Position numbers and translations under genes: made by a program. The notes under the pieces are model-generated. The model was not told the origin of the DNA. It worked only from the letters and a program-made list of their open reading frames with translations, and ran no database searches. A DNA stretch of 64,000 nucleotides from Dirofilaria immitis (taxonomy: Eukaryota; Nematoda; Chromadorea; Rhabditida; Onchocercidae): assembly GCA_024305405.1 (NCBI GenBank), contig JAKNDB010000065.1, forward strand, positions 1-64,000, in the 5' to 3' direction. Position 1 is the stretch's first letter. Each line of letters opens with the position of its first letter. Shown here in pieces: positions 1-12,400 of this stretch.

Positions 1-1
1 A

Positions 2-457
2 AGACATCGACTAAAACATACAGACGAAAAAGCATTCAAGTGCAATACATGCTGTAAGAGATTCAGTCAAAGCAACCACCTGGAAAAACATCAAATACAT
101 GAACTCGAGCAACCATTCAAGTGCGGTGTGTGTACCAAAGTATTTAGTGCATCCAACAGACTGGAAATACATCGACAAATACATACAGGTGAGAAACCAT
201 TTGAGTGCGATATATGCGATAAGGGACTCAGTGATAGGAGCAGTCTTAAAAGACATCGACTAATACATACAGATGAGAAAGCATTCGAATGCAGTGTATT
301 CGGTAAGAAGTTCAATCGAAATGATAATTTATTAATGCATAAAAAAATGCCCAATGATTCATTTGAAATATTGCATTGCATGAAGAATATGTCAACAAAT
401 AATATCTGGAATACAGCTATATTAATAAAGAATATAATTACATATTCAAGACTGTGA
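2..457 (+). CDS. C2H2 zinc-finger protein, 3' end (5' part outside window)
   Basis: This is a probable sequence-specific DNA-binding protein acting in the nucleus. The frame is open from base 2 to a TGA at 455-457. It holds the tail of one C2H2 finger, then complete fingers with the CxxC...HxxxH pattern (starting FKCNTCCKRF, FKCGVCTKVF and FECDICDKGL), joined by TGEKP-like or decayed linkers (TDEKA). The last finger, starting FECSVFGKKF, is broken: the second cysteine is Phe and the final histidine is missing, so it probably binds no zinc. The next ~40 residues have no recognisable domain. The stop lies inside ACT-GTGAGT, which also reads as a good splice donor, so the true 3' end may be in a further exon. 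The C2H2 family is certain; orthology and target are unknown. Confidence 0.85.
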   Translation, partial: RHRLKHTDEKAFKCNTCCKRFSQSNHLEKHQIHELEQPFKCGVCTKVFSASNRLEIHRQIHTGEKPFECDICDKGLSDRSSLKRHRLIHTDEKAFECSVFGKKFNRNDNLLMHKKMPNDSFEILHCMKNMSTNNIWNTAILIKNIITYSRL

Positions 458-3451
458 GTACCGTTTTACCCTTTGTGTATTATTTATTATTATTTAATTG
501 ATTAAAAAAATTTTTTAGTTGCAGTTGTAATAAATTTCATATTGTATTCATTTCATTTCATCACTTAGATTTTCATGTGTTATTGTAATCCACAATATGT
601 TATTACCAAAAAGTTTTTCATGTGGCATGATCTTCGATTTTCGTATGGTAAGGTTTTTATGATATTTCAGATATTAAATACAAACATATTTATTAGATCA
701 GAAATGAAAATAGTCGCTTAAATTTTTTTTCATCCATATAACTGACATATACTATAATTTAATGATTAAGATTATGTTAAATCATATCCACTTTATAGTT
801 ATAATGTTTAATGAATAACAGGGATGATTTTCTAATTAGAAATACTACTGTAATTAGAAATGACAATTTATACTACATGGCGGGAAATTTGATAAAATAT
901 TCCAAACGATTAAATCTTGTTTTCAATTTTTCTTTCTTTGTAAGGTGTATTAAAACGTATGAAAACGAATGATCAAGTAAAAAAATTTATTTTTGTACGT
1001 TTCTTTTATAACACTACATGAGTTTGTTTTGAACTAATGATGAATATAATTTATTTGAATTCATCAGAAAGAAAGTAATTTTTGAATGATGTGCAATAAA
1101 ATGATACATGATGAAATAACGGATAATGATGGCAAAAATGTTAATAATCCAACCATTACTGTAACGTTATTAATGCTTGATCAGTATTTGGAATAAGTGT
1201 AAATAATCTAAGCATTACAGTAACATTATTGATTTTTTATCAGGATTTGGATTATTGCATGAAAATTTTATATTTTAATATTTGCTTATCTGGATGATAA
1301 TGAATTGATCAATAACTAGCGATATTTTTGAATTTACATCTATTTTAAGACGATAACTTAAAAATTAAATTAAAGATTAAATAAAACATTCACTTTGCAC
1401 TGACAGAAAATACACATCATTTTATGGTGTATGAGGGAAAATGCTTGCAATATTGTTCTATTTAACTCTTGTTTTGATATTCGTCATTGTCGATGTAATC
1501 TTACGTAAGATGCGCAATTTTATTAACGTTTCGTTGTTAGAATTGTATAAAGCGCTTTTTAACTAATAAAGAAGGCAATTTATGCTTAATTATTAGGAAG
1601 GAAATAATTTTGGTCAAATAAATTCTCATGGAAATGGATGCATAGTAAATAATCAAAGAGACAATAGTGGCAAAAATTTAAATAATTTATTGATTACTGT
1701 AATTTTTTTGATATTCGTCCAATTGCATTCTCAAAACAAAATTTCCGTTGTAAAAAAAAAACCTAATATTTATTAGAAAAAATACTAGTGATAAATATAT
1801 TTCCGATATTCCGGTTTTATTTTGATGTACTTTATAAAATTTAAATTATTTACTAATGCATTGAAAATAATGAAATGATGAAGAGTAATTAATGAGGTCA
1901 TTGAATTTGTGTTAAAATGATATGATTTTAAATGTATAAGCAAAATATTTCTTGCGCTATCGTTTATGTTACTTCATGTTTTGCATTATTGAATCATTAT
2001 TAAATTAGTTATTTCTCAAACAAAAAAAACTACTATAATTAATAATAATCAAAATTTTGGCGGAGATTTGATCAATAAAATTTTTGCTAATGCCAAATCA
2101 AAAATAGTATGATTAAGTCTAGATGAATTTTCTTTAATGGAACTTTATATGATATCCGATTTTCATACCACCAAAATTTGCTCAAACATTTTTATTAACT
2201 TCATTAATATACATTAAAAATTTATTTATCATTTAAGTAATATAAACATTATTAATGCCATAATTATCAATGAAACAATATAAACTTATCATTCTTAAAT
2301 TTTTATTCACTTGGAAAAAAATAAATTTCAATTAAAATTTGATTTAACATAAGATTATAACAAATTATAAAAATTTTCTGTAGTTTTTGAGTTTTTCATA
2401 GTTAATTAGGCGATTAAACTGGTCGAATTTTTATTTAAAATTTAGTTTCAAATAGTATTATGTTTAATCATATTTTTTTATTTGACATAAATATAAGCAA
2501 TAATGAATGAATGAAGAAGAACAATGAATATAAGTATGAAATAATTGTGATAATGTCAAATAAAATGTTCACAAATTAATTCCTTCACTAGTTGTTCGTA
2601 TAAAAATATTAGGAGGTATCTAAAATGTCCGTGTTTTTATCAAATTCATTTGTTAACACTATCAATGAATTGTGATAAATCATCTTATCATTACTTCAAT
2701 CTAATTCAAATCACTTTTCTAATCTTTTGAAATATCATTGGATTGAACAGAGTGTAAATTTTTGAAATCGAAGAGCATTTTCGTACTTAGTTTACGTTAA
2801 TTAATTAAATTCCTTACGTAGCTTATTTCCCAAATTATTCCAATTTATGGGAATTTTATTGCGTTACATTGTGGCCGCGTTAATTATACTGCATTTTTGC
2901 ATTTAACTGGAAAGAGGATGGAGCTTTTGGAATTTTTGATCGAAAGTTCTTAGTTTCTCTTAGTTGATGTAGCTTGGCCTTGGATGCTGTTGGACCGTCA
3001 CTCTTTTATTGTACGAAGAAGGGACGTAAAAATAAAGTTCATGCGTAAAAGAATATGATGAAATGCTTTGGTTTTATGTGATGTTATTTAGCCGGTCGAA
3101 GATGAAAAGCAATTTATTTAATTGAAAACAAATGAATAACTGTTTTATATACAATTGATTGGATTGATCAAAACTTAGTAGATCTATGGGTATTTTATAT
3201 TTTGGATTTGATAATTTTAAAAATCTTAGCAATTATGTTTTAAATATTTTTTGAATGTTATGACTTCATCGATATTGAGAATTTGACAGAATTCGAAATT
3301 TTTTGCTATTTATTCTTATGTACTGGGATTACATAAGTGCGTCAGAATTGTTATTAGAATAATATAATTATTCTTTGCAACTTGTTGTCGATGTTTATTG
3401 ATGGTAGTAATCATTGAATCAATATTTTGATCCTGGTATTTTTCAGTTGTA
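458..3451. other. Intergenic / 5' flank of hyccin
   Basis: This stretch is very A+T-rich and I see no credible coding exon. An imperfect ~50-bp tandem repeat lies at about 1,142-1,253 (ATAATCCAACCATTACTGTA-like, then ATAATCTAAGCATTACAGTA-like). The part at 2,860-3,050 is less A+T-rich and could hold promoter or 5' untranslated sequence of the downstream gene. No promoter motif could be fixed. Confidence 0.5.
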
Positions 3452-6400
3452 ATGAATAGTGAGCAGTTACAAGATTGGCTCACTGATTTGAACGAACAAT
3501 GGAAAAGTGATGCAGAGAAACGAACACTGAAAAATGTTGATTATGAACGAACGCAACTAACTCAAGAAACCTACAAAACGCATTATTTAATCAATTATCT
3601 AAATTGTAACTATACTGATGTTGATCTGGTACAACCGGTTGTAGCACAGCTTCTTGCATGTTATTATCGTGGAGGTTACTTTTATTTATAATTTTTAACT
3701 AATTAATAGGGCTTGGAAAGCATTGGATTAGCGTTATTGATTGCTGTTTTATGAAAAATTGTATATTTCAACTTCTTAGATATCATTTTAAATTTAAATA
3801 TAGCACAGGATACTTGCAAGATAGCTGTAAATCAACATAAGAGCAATAATGATAATATGATTCTTATGAATAATCATATATCAATCATTTCTTATGTTGC
3901 TGAATTTCGGAATGGAATTTTCGAATTAAATGAAATTGAAAATTTATCATTTCTCGGATTATCATACTAAACAATTTGCTTCATTAAATTGGGGAGCATG
4001 CTTTTCTGGAATGGTTTTTATTTTTACATACTATCATTTTTTCATATAAGAGTTGATTCTTCTATATATACAATAGAATGGCTCGTGAAAATGAGATAAC
4101 ATTTAAAATTTTCTTAGATAATTAGTTTCAGGTACATTACGTTATTTTGTGTTGCAATGTATTCCGTCGTTAATTCATATCTATCTTTTGGCATTAGCTA
4201 AACGTCAAAAGAAATCAGTTTCCATGTTTGAAACATTCTTCCTTGCTATGTACAATGAAGAAATACTTGCCGGTGGTGTTTTTTCCAAAGCAGCAACAAA
4301 GAAAGTAGAGGAAGTAAGCATTTTTGTAAAATGAAGTTAAATTGTCTTTTTTGTTTTGCTTGTTTCTTGTTTCTCTGCTGTGTCTCTCTCTTTGTTAGAT
4401 TAAAAAAATTTTAATCTGTTGAAGCATTTTATTTGGTCAAACATATATTTCGATATGACTTGATAACAAATCTTTAGTAGTACATTCATCAGACGTGATT
4501 ATGTTTGAGCCAATTTTACTAATAATTGGATGTCTAGCATCGAAGATTTTTTTATATATTACGGCTTGTTCTATATAAAATTGACTTCGGACAGAATTAG
4601 ATTAAAATTTGAAATCGCGCATATCATTTACAGTCTTAATTTGGTTCTTTAGTCTAGGTTAAAGTGATCATCTAAATTTACGACTAGTTCGAATTTGAGT
4701 TAAATTGAATTTTGCTCATCCCTTTGATAGTCTCTGATGTGTGAAAATAATGGTAGAAAATTAATGTTCATGAATTATATCGCTGATAAAATATGAATTA
4801 TGACGGACAAGATTTGCTGACTCTTTCTTTATGTTGAATCATTGAATGAGTAAATAATATTCATACTAGATTACTGAACAGTATGTATATGTCTTGAAAG
4901 AAGATAATATTCATCTAATTTCTAATTATTAGAAGAGTTCAAAAATGGCATTTTAACATTGAGATTTCTTATGACAAAAGCTTTAATTTGTCTGAAATAA
5001 TTGAAAATTGATGCTCAATAAGCGCTTTAATCATTTCTGCTTTTCTCTGTTGTTGTCCTAAACTATTTATTCGTTTAATTTGCGTATTTTAAAGATTCGA
5101 ATACCATCCGTATATTTCCCCAGCGTGTATCATGATCCGAAAAAGCTCAACCTTACCTCTGATATTGCCTTGAAATCTGGAACAGCCGCATTTTTACAAG
5201 TAACAATTGAAATTTGCTTTTTACTTTACATATCTTCTTTTAATTCCTTGTATATATTTTTAAATTTTTGAAAACTAAAGTTTCTACTATTTAGCTTGCT
5301 TATTTAATTTGCAGAAAATTGTACGCATCGGTCCTTACAAGTCGATAGATAAGATTATTCCACAAAACAGGCAGACAGTATTGACTCGTCTATTAAAGTC
5401 TGTAAGTTCCTATAAAATATGATGCGACTTTCAATTAAATAGCAAATGATAAATTTTTAAATAAATTATCAAGCAACTAGCAATCTTTCTTTATCTTTCT
5501 TTCATTTATATATCATTTTCATCTTCTTTTACAGGTAAACGGGTGTCTCTGTATGCTTTCACGCGATGTAATATGTCAAGGCATATGTTTAAGCACTATA
5601 GCTCTTTGTCAAAGCGGATTTTGTTTCCGCAAAACTGTTTTAGGATCACGAGTTTTTGGTAGCAGTTTTCGTTCCAAAGAATCTGATGATTTTTCAAAGT
5701 ATGCTGATAGTTATTTGCTTGTTTTCTATTCTTTTTCTTTTGTTTTAATAGAATTCATTTTTAAGGCTTTCGAATAAATCTGGTATTTATTATTATCACA
5801 TTAGCTATACTTATGGTTTTTATGCAACCTATACTTATGGTTTTTTATGCAGCATATATGTCCTGTAAAGTCATTTCCTTTTACCAACATTTTGAGGGCT
5901 GACAAAACTTTTTTATTCAGAAAGTATGCCTTTAAAGAACGAAATTGTTTTCGCGATAATATTGGTCTGTAATCTGTTAATTTTGAATCTGAGAAATTCC
6001 AGTAAAATTTTTATAGACCAAAATTTAAAAAATATTTGTAGAAAGCCAAGATTACGAATCTCGTCGCAGTATCTGTTAGAATCTATAAATGGTTTGTATT
6101 TTGCATTGTTCAATGGTGCACCAGAATTGGCTATTCAAGCTATTGATGCTGTGCATCAAAGAGCTTTATATGAATTTTATGCAGATGTTATTTTGGTATG
6201 TTTTATTAATTTCTGATTTCTGAGTTTGTGCTAATTGTCGCCGAATCGCTGAATGACTATCTTTTATTCACTTATTTAATATCATCAGATCAAGTTTCAT
6301 TGTTATATTGCAGGTAACGAATAGTATTAGTGATACCCTGCTTGAAAATAACTTTCAAAAAAGTGACGAATTAACATTTCATTGGGCACGACCTGGAAAA

Positions 6401-7844
6401 CTAGATAATTATAAAGGAAATGAAGTGGTAACAAATGCTTCTCTACGGCTAAAAAAATGCCTGAGGATATTTCACCTGTTGTGAATAATGATATGAAGGG
6501 ATTTAATTTCTCTGATAGTAAGTTGATTTCTCTAGTTATATTTTATCCATTTTTAAGCTTCATTAATTTATGCTTCATCCATATGGTGACTTTTTATTTA
6601 TGAATTATCATTCTTCATTTTTAATGGATTATAAATGAATAATTTAGCCATTGTTCTGCCTATTATTTCTTTCATATATAAATAGGAATCGTTTTTTTTC
6701 ATTCACTATTTGTTATTTGTTATTATCTCACATCATCACAGAATTCACTTTGATTTGCTTTATCTCAGCGATATATTTCATCTAAAGAAGCATGATTTTT
6801 TTGACTGCAGATGAGGTATGTTGATTCCATCGTGTACCTCTCTGTGGGCAAGGAGTTTTTGTTCTATAAGTTTGTCTTTGCATATTACGAAATTTTTTAA
6901 TTAATTTTTGATATGCACATTAAGTAACAAATTCTGTTGGCAATCATTGCATGTTTCGCGTATTTAGTTTTAATGCGAACTTTTTAAAATTAAATTATAA
7001 CTAGTTATTTATTTCTATATTCTTAGCAAGTTATTTATTTCTATATTCTTGTTGCATAATTGTCGCAAGTTATAGGCGTTGAAAATTTTAAGAAGCAAAT
7101 CACCGTGAAAGCAGAGCAGCGTAAATTAAAACGCCAACTTGAATATCACAGGCGAAAATCAGTTAGTGATTTTTTTCCATTAATATTTGTTCTGCGAGAT
7201 GTTTATATCGAAAACATCTCATTGAAGTTTTTATTTTGTTGTTTAGTCAAGGCACGCGAAATAAAAATCCTTAATGGGAATCAAGGATCTTTATTTCGTC
7301 ATACATTATGTTATGTTTCGGAATCAAGAATCTATATTTCGTCATACATTATGTTATGTTTCACTGAGATGTCCTGAAAGTTTTATTACCATTATTTTTA
7401 TGAAGGCAGAAAATGATACATAATGTATAAGACTATTTCACTCAAAATAACTTTCAAGAACTGCTGTAGGAAAACAATGAAAGTACGGGTGATATTGAGT
7501 TATGTCCAGTTAGCGAAGAATCAGTTTCGAGTGCAACACCAAGCTCTTTAGTTTCTCGAGAAGTTGAACATCAGGATTTGCTACGACGTCATTCTATTTC
7601 ACACGGACCGATAAATTCAGACAATAATGCTTCTGTTTCATACCGACAGGATCTGCTTCTCAATGGAAGATCACCAGAACCGAGAAATGAATTAATCGAC
7701 TATTCAATTCAAGTGCCTCATGGTTTATCTGAAACTGTCAAATCAATGTATGTAGAAACCGGTGTTTATGATTTAGCAAATTGGTATGACAATATTCAAC
7801 ATATCGACAGTGTAACTGATGGTTTTGAAGGCACTTCCCTATAA
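3452..7844 (+). CDS. FAM126: Hyccin / FAM126 family protein, 9 exons
   Basis: Hyccin binds TTC7 and EFR3 and helps hold PI4KIIIalpha at the plasma membrane for PI4P synthesis. Exons are 3452-3674, 4132-4313, 5095-5199, 5315-5401, 5535-5698, 6042-6195, 6314-6517, 7076-7161 and 7470-7844; every junction has GT/AG and matching phase. The product is about 528 residues, close to the ~521 of human hyccin. Recognisable family segments include LVQPVVAQLLACYYRGG, IPSVYFPSVYHDP, and SSQYLLESINGLYFALFNG followed by a helix ending ALYEFYADVIL. The C-terminal third is divergent and serine-rich. Start: ATG 3452 lies 5 bases after TTTTTCAG, a likely cis- or trans-splice acceptor. Exon 7 needs one extra A in the A7 run at 6451-6457 to stay open; otherwise it stops at TTG-TGA. 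The last two exons are less certain because family similarity fades there. Confidence 0.85.
5807..5851. repeat. Tandem duplication, ~22 bp, hyccin intron
   Basis: CTATACTTATGGTTTTT followed by ATGCA occurs twice in a row with one-base length differences, inside intron 5 of the hyccin gene. Confidence 0.7.
7277..7362. repeat. Tandem duplication, ~43 bp, hyccin intron
   Basis: Two adjacent copies of a ~43-bp unit share TTTCGTCATACATTATGTTA and begin with GAATCAAGGATC or GAATCAAGAATC. They lie in intron 8 of the hyccin gene. A second short duplication (TTATTTATTTCTATATTCTT, twice) lies at about 7,004-7,050, just before exon 8. Confidence 0.75.
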
Positions 7845-8034
7845 AAAGTTCAGAGTTCATGAAGATCTCGAACTTGTAAGTCTAGAAGTTAGGAATCTTG
7901 TATTTTGCAATTCAGAAATTTAGGAATAACTCCTTTTTACAGTTGCAATTGTAATTTTTTCTTAATTTCCTTTTTTGTTTTTATGTCTTTATCTTTTTAG
8001 ATAAGATTATCGTTACATGTATATTGTCATAATG

Positions 8035-8131
<97 letters not shown>
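8035..8131. repeat. (TAGA)n microsatellite
   Basis: About 24 uninterrupted TAGA units, then TGGATAGAATAGATAAT as decayed units. It lies about 190 bp downstream of the hyccin stop codon. The perfect units suggest it is length-variable between individuals. Confidence 0.95.
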
Positions 8132-9452
8132 GGATAGAATAGATAATTAGACATCCGTAAAAATGGTATTTTAGAAGACTTTCTAATTAATTATATTTTT
8201 CATCTGATTAACTTTTAACGACCAAAATTGATACAGAGGAGTAGTGCATCATTTATCTTCGTTCCTTATACGGTACAGAAATATATCTTGAACCGTTACA
8301 ACTGATTTCTAAATTAGAAGATAACAGAGTTAATATTGATTCCTCGGAACAATACTACTGCTTATCCGTTGATAATTTCTAGTTCCAACGAGCGAATGCG
8401 TATTAATTGCACATCTCGATCTGTTAGAAAAGGCTATAAATTTTCAGCCGTGATACAATTCTCTCTAAGCTATTCTTTTGTTTGAATGCAGTAATTTAAA
8501 GCGATTGTATTCTCAGCTGTGTGCAATAACATTCGGTACTTAAGCATTATCGAGAGTTGTTTAACTTTTATTTTGAAGTTTCATCATGCATGCTGCATGC
8601 TATGATTTTTAGGATTTTTTCACATTGTAGATGAGAAATAATTTCTTTTCCAGTTTTTCGGCCCGTTAGTTCTCTCTCAAAAATTTACATGATATAAAAT
8701 CTCATTATTTTATTTTACTCCATAATCACTCTTCTTTGAAGGTTATAATGTAATATTATGAGCCTACTTCGTTGTTCTCTTTGTTTTTCTCAAATCTTAT
8801 TATCAACTATGTCAGCTGGTGTACATTTTATGTTATATGTGAGAAAGACATGTTATTCCATAGTTTCGATTTTTGCTTTTTCTATCACTTCGGTGAAGGT
8901 TTTTATTTTGGAGATTTGTTGATTGGCACGGATAAATTTGTTATAGGCTAAAGGTCGTGTTATAATGTAATTTATCATCGCAACTACATTGAAATACCAT
9001 GAATATGAAAGATACAGTCTTTCATATTATAGATATTTTTAATAGATATTTTTGATATTTTTTTAATAATGGGAAGTATAGATATTTTTTTAATGTTGGA
9101 GAAGTTATTGGGCTTTTTGATTAGTTGTTTTGATTGGACTTTGTGGAAAGATTTTAGGATTAAAATATATTCTTTTGATGAGGCTAAGTCAAAACTGCTT
9201 TTAGGATTGATCCCGATCATTTATCTAATCGAAGGTATTTACACTAATTTAGACAATTTACGTCAATTATAAAGTTCAAATATTAAAACTTTGGTTGTTA
9301 AATGGAAGATGCCTGCGATATTTTAGGCACGTCGATCCAAAGTTCATAGAACAAGGATTTAAGTTATTAAAAATTTACGGTATTTTGATAATTCATTAGA
9401 TCTCAAAATGAAAGTTTAGAAAGCTGATTTGTATATTTAAAGTCATTTCAAG

Positions 9453-9491
9453 ATTTCAAATAACAAAATATAAAATTTTGTTATTTGAAAT
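9453..9491. repeat. Perfect 17-bp inverted repeat (hairpin)
   Basis: ATTTCAAATAACAAAAT at 9,453-9,469 is followed by a 5-base loop and its exact reverse complement at 9,475-9,491. Nothing around it resembles a gene. It could be the remains of a small palindromic transposable element. Confidence 0.8.
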
Positions 9492-12400
9492 TAATTTGAG
9501 AACCGCACAGTTAGGGCGAGCTTTGATCGAGATTTTTTCAAATTTCTTATTAAAATTTAATTGGTTTTATGTCATAATTCATTTGTTATTTCTGTTATTA
9601 TAAAATATTTTTAATTGATTCAGCATATTTATATTATATGAATAATTTTTTTCGTCACTGCATAAATTTTATTTTCTCGTTTCGATTTGAAAATGAACAT
9701 CAGTAACAATTATGACCCTTTTTCTTTTTCCTTTTGGTTTCCTTTTCGTCTTTGCTCTCGATTGTTTTTTGTTTTTTTTCTTGTTCCCTTTATTGATTCT
9801 TTTATTTCATTGGCCAAATAAAATAAAAAGTATTGTCCTAGCCAAAAATTAGACTTGTGAAATGCTAAAATCCTCATTTCTAGCATTTGCAAAATTTGTG
9901 ATGGCTCAACACAATAGAGAGTAGGATTGAAGATTACAAATTTGCGAATATTTGATTAGATAGGCGTAATTGGAGAGCGTTTCATTACTGATCGTGATCA
10001 AAGTTTATACTCATTCATGTATTAGAAAGTGAAAATCAATTTCCTTCAATTTCTGGCGTTTTATACTTGTAATATTTTTATTTATATATGCATTTTTTGT
10101 TATGAAGTACGCAGAACAATTTCGCTGAAAATTTGAAAATTTATGAAATCGAAATCAAGGGAAAAGATTGAAAGTTAGCTACTCCATTTGTTATTCTTTT
10201 TCTAATTAGATCAAAATTTATTCGTTCATATAAACGATATATTCTTGTTTTGTGTAATTGATATTAGAATCAAATGGATTCATCGAAACATAAATGTTCA
10301 TCGAAACATCTTGCAGATACATCAAATGCTTACAATTTAAAATCATTGTATTGTTTTGTAGCATAAAGCTAACAATTTAACAATCGGGATTCATTCTTTT
10401 GATGTATCAATTGAGAAAAAATTACTTACCAGTTCTGCACCTCATCTATAATCGTATCAAAATTTCTTTACAATTTTGTCAATGACAATGGACGGTTACA
10501 ATGAAGAATTTCGATTCTGACATTTAAAGAATTCAAATTGTATTTCTGAAGAGTATATTAAATAGTGAAAAGCATTCTTTGCTATCTTTTTAAACTTCAA
10601 TTAACAAAAGTAATATGTCCTTTAACCAACCAATATAATTCTAAGTTCTGATGTATATCATGAAGTAATAAAGCAATTGATTCTTACTAGAAATTTAATC
10701 ATAAATTTATATAATTAGAAGAAAATTTAGTGCAATATATCAGCTTAGATATGTTATTATTTTTTTTTAATTTGAAAATTCCGTAAAAATATTATTTGCC
10801 CAAAAATTACAAATTTTTTGTACGATGTTATGAAATCCTTAAAACTGCGTATTATTTACATTATTATCATCATCATTATTGTTATCATTGTCATCGTTAT
10901 TATTACAATTAGGATTACCTCGATGAGTATTTGCTACGATATCTTATTCAGACATATTTTTCATTTATAATAAAAAATGGAAAAGTTCAAATTATATATG
11001 AATAATATCCTTTTCTTTCTTCCGTCTTATATTATCATAGCAGTCATATTTATTTCTTTATCAATAAATAAAATATTTAAATGGGATATTTCAGTTCAAA
11101 TTTTTTATATTTTTTAATCTTATATATCTAGTACAAATACATTTCTCAATGTTGAAATTTATCATAAAATTTGTAGAACAAAGAAATGTTTCGAGATTTC
11201 ATTGTTGGATGATTATATCGATTAGAGTGAAATATAACATCAAAACAATATCTACGCAAGTTATGTAGATCTTTTTGATGATTTAAAGGAAAGAAAGATT
11301 AAATCGAATGACAAGAGATCAATGATTGATAAAGACTTCGGCAGATTTGATTGGGAAAACGGATTATTAGCTTTGTGAAACAAGCTGACTGTATGTATAT
11401 ATATGTAGGTTAATTAAACATATCGAATTTCTTAGATTTCTTGAATTTTTCAACATTAATCTAATTGCATCTTGAAATTACCAATTGAAGCTAATGTTCA
11501 ACTTTTAATATATGCAAGATGATGCGGAAAATCGTCAAAATGTAAAAGGTTATTATTCTTTGTCATCTTTAACTGCCCATCTTCAATGTACTGTTGATCA
11601 TATAAAGGATTCAACTTAGATGGCATACGAAATTAGATTTTTCTAACAAAACGAATTTTTTTTTCAAAATTCTAATTATAATGTATTTATAATTAAACTT
11701 CGGATTTTCTAGTAATGTTTTCTTTGAAGAAAAGTGCAGAGTTAATTCTAACAATAGTAATAATGAAATTAATGTAGTAGCAGTAATAGTAACAATAATA
11801 ATATCAAGTTCTCGAGGAGTAATTAAACTTAAAACAATATAAACATCAAGAAATAAAATGATTCCTTTCAGTATTATAATATGGAAAAATTGTTAACTCT
11901 TAAATAAATGCATAAAAGAGTTTCGTCACTCAACAAAAAAAAATATCACAGCTAAATTGCTGATAAAAGAAAAAGAAAACTGTCATAAATGGCAAAAGAT
12001 TAAAGCCATTATCAATTAAAGCAGTTCTATTATAATATCCATATCACTAACTGTGTAAAAAAAAAAAGAAAAATCGTTGAAGCTGCGAATTTCAAATATG
12101 CGAACAAAGAAAAAATCATAAGATATAAAATTTAATTGTATCTTACAGTTTTCTGAAAATGGAACCATGGATGCTTATTTACCATTTCCTAAAATTAGAA
12201 GAAACTTATAATAAAAATAAAGAAATAGTCACATAAATTCATCTTCCCATCATCATAAATCAATCGTTACAAGTAGTCGTGATCGTCTCGTCTTTATAAT
12301 ATCTTAAAATAAAAATGTTAAAAAAATAACAAACACTTCATAGAGTTCTCTTCAATATCACTGCTATTTTGATTATCGACAATTAAAAATTCTGATTCAT

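Noticed and set aside
11..381. Minus-strand open frames over the zinc-finger exon
   Set aside because: They are antisense shadows of the C2H2 frame, which has clear finger spacing on the plus strand.
5926..6041. Open frame upstream of hyccin exon 6
   Set aside because: It is intron read-through: the acceptor at 6,041 matches the phase left by exon 5 and family similarity begins only there.
8035..8131. CRISPR-like array
   Set aside because: It is a plain 4-bp microsatellite with no spacers, in a eukaryotic genome.
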